Shown here piece after piece: positions 56,314 through 64,000 of a stretch of 64,000 nt of DNA (positions are counted from its first letter, which is position 1; every line of letters begins with the position of its first letter). This DNA is from Zygnema cylindricum (lineage: Eukaryota > Streptophyta > Zygnematophyceae > Zygnematales > Zygnemataceae), in the NCBI GenBank assembly GCA_037447655.1, contig JBBHKE010003575.1:1-64000 (forward strand). The letters are read 5' to 3'. A program made the position numbers and the translations under genes. The notes beneath the pieces are model-generated. The model saw only the letters and a list, made by a program, of their open reading frames with translations. It was not told the origin of the DNA and made no database searches.

Positions 56314-56536
56314 GTACACCGTTGATCGTATTTAGCGTGTATATTCTTTTCGCCATGGAAAACATCTTTTCTCCGTACACATTTGTCCAATTTTCAATTT
56401 AAGACCGCCATTAAGAAGTTGAGAATGCAACATTTCAATCGTAACCGTCAGATCCTCAATCCGACAAGTATGTACGGAGAAAAGATGTTTTAAGAGACAA
56501 AAAAAACATACACGCTAAATACGATCGACGGTGTAC
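56314..56536. mobile_element. MITE, type-2 interior, GATCGTATTTAGCG ends
   Basis: The inverted ends at 56314-56342 and 56508-56536 begin GTACACCGTTGATCGTATTT and match with one difference. The interior is the type-2 block (ACATCTTTTCTCCGTACACA near the left, CGACAAGTATGTACGG near the right), itself an inner inverted repeat. Confidence 0.85.
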
Positions 56537-57118
56537 TGTAGTGAGTAATTTAAATCATCTTTGTCACGACTTGGTGGATTAATAGCTTGTAGTGAATCTG
56601 TCATTCATAGGTTTCGACTTTCAAGACGTTTATTGATAGTTTTTACCTTTTTATTAAGTAGTGTGAGTTACGCTGAATTTTTCTAAGCACCTGCCTAGGT
56701 ACTTTGAACTGTTTCTGTATTTTTACGCTACAAAAGATAGAAACAGTTCAAAGATGAGAACAGAAAATGAGTTACAACCCATCCGTACACTCTGTAAAAA
56801 TGTGTACAACCCATCCGTACCCTAAAAAACCCATCCTAATATTCACATAGAAAGGCATACAAATGCATAAAACAAACTGACCAGGGATTGGAATATAAGA
56901 GAAGTGAAAGTGATACATGACTGACATACAAAAGAGTGATGTGTCACGGTCGATGACGTGTGACATCAGGTGACTTTTTGCTGACGTCATCCGAGGCGGC
57001 TCCTGCAGAAGATAAGAAAGAGGGAGTGAGAGTTACGAGAGGGAAGGGTCTGTCACTCTTTTACAGAGGAGGTTGTTACGTGTGAGGGGATTTAGGTTTT
57101 GGCAGGTTTTTAGTGCAG

Positions 57119-57339
57119 TACACCGTGAATCGCTATTAGTGTTAATGTCATTTTTGCTGCTTAAAACACCTTTTCTTCGTACACACTTTTCGGGTTATAG
57201 ATTTGACGGTCGCGATTGATAACCAAGATACTCACCTTCTCATTGGCGGTCTCCATATGAAAATCGGACAACTGTGTAAGGAGAAAAGATGTTTTAAGTG
57301 GCGAAAAAAATATTTACACTAGTAGCGATACGCTATGTA
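57119..57339. mobile_element. MITE, type-2 interior, AATCGCTATTAG ends
   Basis: TACACCGTGAATCGCTATTAG on the left and AGTAGCGATACGCTATGTA on the right. The interior shows the type-2 block with GACGGTCGCGATTG and GATGTTTTAAGTGGCG. Confidence 0.75.
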
Positions 57340-57398
57340 CTGTAGTGTTGTGTATCTCGAAATTTTTTATTGCGATAAATCAATATACCGAATGTCGA

Positions 57399-57406
57399 CC
57401 GGTAAG
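57399..57406 (+). repeat. 8-bp TSD of hAT element (CCGGTAAG)
   Basis: An exact copy is at 58474-58481. Confidence 0.95.
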
Positions 57407-58473
57407 CAGAGGTCGCAAACGGTCAACCGAAACCGTGACCGACCGTTAATCGACCCCCCACGCCGGATCCGGAACGGATTCGGTTGCCAAATTTTGGGGG
57501 TCGGGCGGTTACGGTCGGTTGACTCACCAATAAAAAATAATTGGTCAGCTACGGTCAGTCAAACAAAAAACCAAAAAAAAAAAAGTTTGTACTTTTTTTT
57601 TTCCAAGATTATTGTTCTTTGTTTTTTTGGTATCGTGGAAGTACGTGGCATCATGATTAGCGTCGCAAATCTGACACGGTACTAACACTATTCATTTCGC
57701 GAATCTTACAAAAAGATAATCCAACATTCATGTACTTTGTGCTCTTTGGCATCGTGGAAGTACGTGACATCATGATTAGCGTCGCAAATCTAACACGATA
57801 CTGTAGTAAGCAATTTATTTCGCAAATCAAAGGGAACGCGACAAAGCGTCGCAAATCTGACACGGTAGTACACTATTTATTTCGAAAATCTTAGGGAACA
57901 CGACAAAGCGTCGCAAATCGGACACGGTAGTACGGTATTCATTTCGCAAATCTTAGGCAACGCGACAAAGCGTCGCAAAATTAACGCAGTACACCGTCGA
58001 TCGTATTTAGCGTGTTGAACCCTAATTCGGCGCCCCTAAATTTTGACCCTTGAACCTTAAATAGAATAAATGACGCTTTTTAAGGACGTGGACCATTATT
58101 TGCCACGTCTCCTGGCACTGAATTAGAATTAATGACGCTAATTTTTTCTTTACTCTAATAATTTATACACGCTAAATACGATCGACGGTGTAATACACTA
58201 TTCATTTCGCAAATCTTAGGGAACGCGACAAATTGTAATTATTGGCTTATTCCATCGTACATTGATTAACTTTGTACTTTTTCGGTTACGCGCGGGCACG
58301 GTTAGTCACGAAAAATCAAGATTCGGTTAATTTTTTTTTTTCGTAAACGACAGTCGGTTAACGGTTATTAATTTTGGAGCGTGACAAAACTCGGTCGGGC
58401 GTCAGTTACTCAGATTTTGAAAAAAAAAACGGTCGGTTTCGGGTATGAAATTTTTTGACTTTTGCGACCTCTG
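57407..58473. mobile_element. Non-autonomous hAT element with internal repeats
   Basis: The ends CAGAGGTCGCAAACGG and TTTTGCGACCTCTG are inverted repeats, and the perfect 8-bp TSD CCGGTAAG is diagnostic for hAT. There is no transposase. The interior contains about five copies of a unit of roughly 62 bp starting GCGTCGCAAATCTGACACGG (57660, 57779, 57846, 57908, 57970), which shares GTCGCAAA with the terminal repeat. One unit is split by the MITE at 57990-58192. Confidence 0.92.
57990..58192. mobile_element. MITE, type-1 interior, nested in hAT element
   Basis: The 26-bp inverted ends begin TACACCGTCGATCGTATTTA. The interior has GTGGACCATTATTTGCCACG, so it pairs a type-1 interior with the GATCGTATTTAGCG end type. 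The repeat unit resumes on its right (ACACTATTCATTTCGC). Confidence 0.88.
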
Positions 58474-58639
58474 CCGGTAAGAGGGTCTTGTATATCGCTC
58501 CGGGACCATAAAAAATCATCGCTATGCATTTGGTGAGAGGTGGGGGTCCGTACAACTGTAATACCAAAGGAATGTACACGTAGATATCGAGAAAGACTGC
58601 GATATTAAGCTTATCGATATGTCATGTTGACATGTTGAT

Positions 58640-59110
58640 CAGAGGTCGCAAACGGTTACCCGAAACCGTAACCGACCGTTTCCCGAACGTCCGCGTCGGA
58701 TCCGGAACGGATTCAGGTGCCAAATTTCGGGGGCCGATTGGGTTTGGGCAGGTGATTCACAAAAAAAAAAAAAAAAAAAAAATCGATTACCGTGGGGTAA
58801 GCAAAAAACGAAAAAAAATTGAACGTTTAGTACGGTCCATACTATCTAACATTATTGTACTTTCTACTCTTTGAATCGTGGAAGGTACAAGGGAGATGTA
58901 ACATTAATTTTGTACATATTAGGTTACGAGCGAGTACGGCTAATCACGAGAAATCGAGTTTCGGTTAATTTTTATTTTCGTAAACCCGTATCAGGTAACG
59001 GTTAACAATTCAAGATCGTGACATAACCCGGTCGGGTATCGGGTGTTCAAATTTTGAAAAAAACAATTGTCGGTTTTGGTTATCCAAAATACTAACTTTT
59101 GCGAGTTTTG
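58640..59110. mobile_element. Non-autonomous hAT element, second copy
   Basis: The left end is CAGAGGTCGCAAACGG. The right end, TTTTGCGAGTTTTG, is degraded. Flanks ATGTTGAT (58632-58639) and ATATTGAT (59111-59118) are a 7/8 TSD. CGGATCCGGAACGGATTC is shared with the first copy. Confidence 0.8.
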
Positions 59111-59195
59111 ATATTGATTAGCCGGTATCAAAAATGAAGTACGTATCGAATATCGGAAAAGAGATTTCGATACACAACACTACAGTATAGTAACA

Positions 59196-59414
59196 TACAC
59201 CGTGTATCGCTATTAGTGTTAATAACTTTTTGGCCACTTAAAACATATTTTCTCTGCACACAAATCTGATTTTCAATTTGAGACCGCCAATCAAAAGCTA
59301 AGTATGTTACGTTTCAATCGCAACCGTCCGATCCACAATCCGACAAGTGTGTATGGGAAAAAGATGTTTTACATGGTGAAAAAAACATTAATAATAATAG
59401 GGATACAAGATGTA
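59196..59414. mobile_element. MITE, type-2 interior
   Basis: TACACCGTGTATCGCTATTAG on the left; AATAGGGATACAAGATGTA, decayed, on the right. The interior includes GAGACCGCCAATC and CGACAAGTGTGTATGG. Confidence 0.7.
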
Positions 59415-59422
59415 TTGTATCG

Positions 59423-59642
59423 TACACCGCCAATCGCTATTAGCGTAGTGTACGCTAATTCCATCCAGCTTTTATATTTATTATTTTCAAATAAAATTAT
59501 CCATACTGTTTAAAAATTACCCTAATTTCTAATTAGAATAGACGATTTCTTTCAAAATATTCAAATTCTTATTTAGCGTACACCACTGTAATTATTCAAA
59601 TACGCTAAAGAAACGTCTACGCTAATAGCGATTGGCGGTGTA
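59423..59642. mobile_element. MITE with perfect 26-bp TIRs
   Basis: The ends 59423-59448 and 59617-59642 are perfect inverted repeats starting TACACCGCCAATCGCTATTA. The interior differs from types 1 and 2. TA dinucleotides form the outer bases. Perfect TIRs suggest the youngest MITE in the window. Confidence 0.92.
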
Positions 59643-59701
59643 GTGTTTATAGTAGCCGGGAGTTGCTCCACGGGAATGATGGACTGAACCGAGATGGGAG
59701 G

Positions 59702-59950
59702 CAGAGGTCACAATAGGGTTCTCGAATACGTAACCGATCCGTACGGGTCGGCCAAGTCGGATCCGGAGCGGATTCGGGTGCTAAATTTTGGGGACCAGTC
59801 GGATTTGGCCTTGTTTTCCAACAAAATGAAAAACACTCAGTAGGGTCAGGTAAGCAATAAACAAAAAAAAATGAAGGTTTCTCAACTACAAACTACAAGT
59901 GTACATACAATCCAACATTATTGTACTTATTCGTTTATGGGTAGTCGTGA
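59702..59950. mobile_element. hAT fragment
   Basis: CAGAGGTCACAATAGGG, CGGATCCGGAGCGGATTCGG and ATTTTGGGGACC match the left half of the elements at 57407 and 58640. The right half is missing. Confidence 0.7.
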
Positions 59951-59954
59951 GAAA

Positions 59955-60157
59955 TATCACTTTTAATGTTTTGTTGCCATCTAAAAACGGTTTTTCTCCG
60001 TACACACCTATTCGATATCTAATTGGAGACCGTCAATTGAAAGTTAAAAAATTTATATTCCAATGGCAACCGTCAAATTAATAATCCGACAGGTGTGCAC
60101 AGGGAAAAGGTGTGTCAGGTGGTGAAAAAAACATTGACACTAATGATACACGGTGTA
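59955..60157. mobile_element. MITE fragment, type-2 interior
   Basis: TTTTTCTCCGTACACACC, GGAGACCGTCAATTG and CGACAGGTGTGCAC are followed by a right end CTAATGATACACGGTGTA. The left TIR is absent. Confidence 0.6.
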
Positions 60158-60974
60158 TTGTACGGTTCAAGTACAGCTATTAGTACACGATGTTTATGTA
60201 CGGATGACCTCAAAACTATAGTAAAGTACACTATTAATCACTAACACTGTTAAGGAATTGATCATGACAGTGACTGTTTTGGTTGCACACAGTCACTTAT
60301 GTCATTTTGTCAAGAATTCTATGTTTGAAGTACATATTGGTACAAATAAAGTTATGTTGAGTACAAATTTGAAGGTCAATCGATTTGACAACTTTGACAT
60401 TCAAAATATTGTTTCAACCGCTTAAACTTTTGCCGGGCTTGCGGACATCGACCGTAATAATAGTATTAGCAATTCACACGGTCGGCTAACGTTTACGGGT
60501 AATAAAACTGCGGCAACCACGTGTAAATAAAAGTGTTGCAGACAGCCACTTTTTGTCTTTACGTGAGCTCTATGGTGAGAGCACTTAGTCGCAAAGTTCA
60601 AATTCAATCGTCTAAGCGTTACATTGAATTTAGACGCAAATTGAAACGAAACCTCTTTAAACTTAACCGAACTACTGTAAGTTTTGTACGAAAATATTAA
60701 AACGCACAAAACAAAATTTTGTTGTAAATGTAAGAATGTTGGTTCGTAGATAGTGTGACTCGATTTCGTCGCGCGTGACGACACGCATTTTTTTCATTTA
60801 ATTTCAATTGATATTTTTACGCCGGCTCGTTTTATTATAGTGCACAAAGTTTATTTCGTTTCGTGCGTTTTGATGTTTCGTACAAGACTCATAGTACTTT
60901 AGTTAAAAGAGTTTTCGTTTCAATTTGCGTCTAAGTTTAATGTAACGGTTAGATGATTCAATTTCAATTTTGCG
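60158..60974. other. No recognised gene
   Basis: AT-rich. TCAATTGATATTTT-type and TTTCGTTTCGTGCG words are seen. A 120-codon minus frame at 60422-60784 lacks any recognised domain. Confidence 0.4.
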
Positions 60975-61720
60975 GCTAAGGCCACTTCTCCATCAGGCGC
61001 CGACAGTAATGTTACGGATAGGTTTACTGGTAGTAGTATTTCGTTCACTTCTCCATCAGGTCGTGTCAGCAAGGAATCTATCGTATGTGCTTTCTTTCAA
61101 TTGGATGCACACAAATTCCTGTTCTGACAAAATTCCAAATGCAAAATGTCTAAAGTCGTACTGTTACAACAAGCCGCAAAATAAAATTACGCGAATGTAC
61201 ACTTTTTACGTTTGTGTTTTGTAGTTCTACCAGCGGTGTACATTTTATACGTTCCTGTTTTGTCGTAACCAAATCGGAAATTTGAAGAAAGCAGGCGCAG
61301 CAAATTCCGGTTGACGATGGATGGTGGTGGAGGCGTCACGACACATTCTTCAACAAACTTTTTGTGGTTGTTATCGTCGTATCTGATTCCCGCCTGTCTT
61401 AAGGCGCCTGGCATATGTTTGAAGGCGCGCGTCTCGTACGTGACCTTTCCACGCGTAAACATTTTACACGTCCAGTAAATGGCTAGTGTCCTCCCTGAGG
61501 ACACTAACCATTTACCGTACGAAGTGACCTTTTGCTTTGGAAACTCATAATCGGACGGTCGATGTTATCGCCCAAAAGTTTGGAGAATCTTGACGAATCT
61601 CCAGTAATCATGTTTTGAAAAAAAAAAAAACAGTACGGCTTTGTACGGCAATGAGCTAGATTTGTAAGGAAATGCATTTTTTCCGGTAAACAACCCCACT
61701 TTTCGCCTGATGGAGGTTCA
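60975..61720. mobile_element. Diverged relative of the 14105 TIR element
   Basis: CTTCTCCATCAGGCG at the left and GCCTGATGGAGGTTCACCCC at the right correspond to the ends at 14105-14863. CACTTCTCCATCAGG is repeated subterminally, and GGAGAATCTTGACGAA, the A-run and CAGTACGGCTTT are shared in order. Non-coding. Confidence 0.6.
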
Positions 61721-62013
61721 CCCCTAGATATCTATGGTCAGTATATTCGCACTTCCAGTACGACCAAATGCGGCAACGGACCTGCATACTTATAATGGCC
61801 AACCCACCAATCGAAAGGAAAACGGCCACCACAAGCTGACACGTAGCGTGAAGCGCGTGATGGACCCTCGGTAAAGACGAAAATATGATTTACCCGGAAG
61901 GAACATTAAAAAATTAAGTGCATCTGTGCATCATATGAGAAAACCGAAATTTACAAACCTTTTTCCTTTGCCTGCATTATGTGGAATATCGATATGTCGG
62001 TACGAACGCACAG

Positions 62014-62483
62014 CAGAGGTCGCAAAAGTCAAAATTTTAGATACCCGAAACAAACAATTTTTATTTTTTCAAAATCTGAACACCCGGTACCCGACCGGGT
62101 TATGTCACGCTTCTAAATTGTTAACCATTACCCGATAAGCGTTTACGAAAATAAAAGTTAACTAACCGAAACTCGATTTCTCGCGACTACCAGTACCCGC
62201 CGGTACCCAAATTAGTACAAAATTACTGGTACACCCCCCTCATACCTTCCACAATACCAAGAGTACAAAGTACAAAAATGTCCGATAGTATAGACGGTCC
62301 AAAACCTTCATTATTTTTCTTTTTTTGCTAACCCGACCGTACCCGTTTTTTTTTTTTTTTTTTTTAATCACCAGCCCGAATCCGATCGGCCCCCAAAATT
62401 TGGCACCCGAATCCGTTCTGGATCCGACGCGGGGGGTCGGGTAACGGTCGGGTACAAACTTGGGTACCCAATTGCGACCTCTG
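62014..62483. mobile_element. Non-autonomous hAT element, reverse orientation
   Basis: CAGAGGTCGCAAAAG and ATTGCGACCTCTG are the ends. Flanks ACGCACAG (62006-62013) and ATGCACAA (62484-62491) agree at 6 of 8 positions. Read on minus it carries the GGATC...GAATTCGG-type block and a T21 run. Confidence 0.82.
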
Positions 62484-62599
62484 ATGCACAAATACCACAT
62501 TCTTTTCGTGAGCGAGGATGCTAAGCGTGCGAACAGTACGGAAGGCTGTAACTTCAACCGCAGTTTTATCCGTGGAAATGTCGTTAAGCATGGAATTTA

Positions 62600-63690
62600 T
62601 TGATCGGACCGGATGGCTCATTTGCCCCTCAACATTCTAGCCTTCCAATCGTCAATGGCGGTTTAGGTTTGATTATAGTCCTTAGAGTTGCCCCGACGTT
62701 ATATTTGGGTAGTTGGGCTTTGGTGGCATCCACCATCACGTCTCGTTTTATTGCAAATGATGTCCCCATTTTGGCCCAGGTCGTTCCTAAAGTGGAGGAA
62801 AACCTATTTCCTTTTCACGAGGCTTTTCTCTCCGCTCGTGCACTTTTGACGCCTCATGCTCGAAACCCGATTACACCATATCCATCTCTTATTGTTGACG
62901 ACAACTATCATCGGCAACATTGCATATCCGAGCAACTTGCAACACCTAGACTCCATAAAGTATTAGACGAGCTACCTTCGTTGAATTGCGTGCTCGTTCC
63001 ATTTGTGTTATGGGTCGCGGGGTGGTGGGTGATTGCAAGCCACACCAATTTTTTCGAGATTTCTTTTGACATCGAATTGTTTTACGTTTGCCTTACGTCT
63101 ACGTTTGGGTTTGCCTCATCCTTTGCTTTTGGGGCGCTCACGTTGTGTTTACAACCAACCTACTAAATCCAAGTGTATCCATTTATTTTGTTGCTTGAGT
63201 GGTGGGGAAGGTCTTGCTGCGCGTGATTTCGTCTACGATGCCATCGTTGCAATTAGCATTGGGGCGGGGATCAACAATCAAACGAGGGGTTTCTATTATA
63301 TTCCCTCCTTGCCCCTAGTCTAAGTGTCTTTAAAGTGCTCGAGTTGACTTGGTTTTCCTCCGTGGGTTTGGTAGGACCCTTCGTGATGTGGTCCTCGCAG
63401 ATTTGACTGTTATACACGTTTTTCTTGTTCGAAATTCTACAAGGGCATGGCGGCTCGGGATGCCGTGATTCTTAAGGAAAATGATGTCTCTCACCAAGAC
63501 TCTATAGATTAGTTTGTGCCATTTGCTGTAGAGAATTTTGACTCTTTGGACAACTCCTTTGACGATTTTCTCTACAGTTTTGCTAAAAGACATATGAATC
63601 TAGAGGTCCATGGTGTCCTCCCTCGAGCTTTCTCGTTACTTTTTACTGCCAACATGTATTAGTTGCCCTTCAACGAGCGAAAGTGGTGGC
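62600..63690 (+). pseudogene. Non-LTR retrotransposon ORF2, C-terminal region
   Basis: The 188-codon frame has SLPIVNGGLGL then APTLYLGSWALVAS, the LP..GGLGL...YLGSWA block that follows the RT in many LINE-type ORF2 proteins of plants and algae. Downstream, in shifted frames, are GEGLAARDFVYDAIV (like the GG.TARHD.VRD.. block), RDVVLADLTVIH (like the D.T/V..H segment of a restriction-like endonuclease fold) and FAVENFDSLDNSFDDFL. Stops at 63164, 63321 and others break it. The RT itself is not in the window; a hAT element and unassigned DNA precede it. Homology is by pattern recall, not a search. Confidence 0.5.
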
Positions 63691-64000
63691 CCTTTTCTAA
63701 TGAAAGACGGTGGCCGACGACAAGTGTGGCCTCATAGATCTTCAACCACAAAGATCCAACCCCCTCCCAAGATTTTCAAGAATGTGGACTTTATTTGGTC
63801 CGGGCTGTGGGTCATCAAGTCCTGTAGGCTTTCCCTTTGTGTGGTCGTCTTTGGTTTGTTTAGTTTTGGTGGTTTTTACTTTATTTAGAGTTGACTTTTG
63901 TGTTTGTTCTCTTTGCCTTAGCCTCCATTGGCTTCTGTAATCATGATTTCTTTTTTTTACCCCTTTTGTACCTTGATGGTTTTTTCTATCGTACCTCTTG
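63691..64000 (+). other. 3' region of the LINE-like element
   Basis: T-rich DNA ending in CCCCTTTTGTACCTTGATGG, T6 and CTATCGTACCTC, the tail shared with 23.9 kb and 55.06 kb. The 3' terminus probably lies at or just past the window edge. Confidence 0.5.

Noticed and set aside
1-64000. CRISPR array, rRNA genes or prokaryotic operons
   Set aside because: No regularly spaced short repeats with unique spacers, no rRNA blocks, and the gene structure is intron-containing and eukaryotic.

Overview
This window looks like repeat-rich nuclear DNA of a plant-lineage (streptophyte) eukaryote. The evidence is a split receptor-like cytoplasmic kinase gene with GT-AG introns, one exon resembling plant Rho GDP-dissociation inhibitor, several Ty1/copia elements in gag-PR-IN-RT-RNaseH order, hAT-type and TA-flanked MITEs, a decayed non-LTR element, long microsatellites, and no operon-like gene packing. 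The repeat load and the retroelement types would suit a charophyte alga or a non-seed plant, but the species cannot be fixed from sequence alone. GTAC and TACGG words are conspicuously common outside coding DNA.

Layout. 1-2350: a decayed plus-strand Copia pol (F). 4636-5524: a solo LTR (family B). 7360-13691: Copia element A, minus strand, two LTRs, perfect 5-bp target-site duplication (TSD). 14105-14863: a TIR DNA element. 14879-21058: Copia element B, minus strand, two LTRs, perfect TSD. 21.2-27.2 kb: MITEs, a 29-C run, a SINE/LINE-like tail, and a TATAAC-rich array between direct repeats. 27.7-29.2 kb: a RhoGDI-like exon preceded by degenerate tandem copies of its own acceptor region and followed by an (ATG)n tract. 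31.5-33.0 kb: a direct segmental duplication. 34348-36594: a five-exon RLCK gene, the one gene here that looks intact. 39.6-54.8 kb: a nest of at least six LTR insertions (C fragment, E, C, an unknown 738-bp LTR-like insert, a C-family solo LTR, a D/C chimeric LTR, and element D). 55-62.5 kb: MITEs and non-autonomous hAT elements, partly nested. 62.6-64 kb: the C-terminal region of a non-LTR retrotransposon.

Main result. Three features tie the Copia families together. (1) LTRs of families A, B, C and D each carry, antisense to the element, a roughly 70-80 nt tRNA-like module: an A-box-like block, a B-box-like block at near-tRNA spacing, and a T4-T5 run just downstream. In family A the B box is a perfect GGTTCGAGTCC. 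(2) The primer-binding site of A and B is the complement of the anticodon arm of initiator tRNA-Met, not its 3' end, as in Drosophila copia. The gag reading frame opens at the ATG inside that site, so the start codon is the triplet complementary to the CAU anticodon. (3) The presumed R/U5 regions hold a series of short hairpins. Together these suggest Copia lineages with an unusually close relation to tRNA sequence, both as primer and as LTR content. The coding regions of all copies carry stops or frameshifts, so none looks autonomous as it stands.
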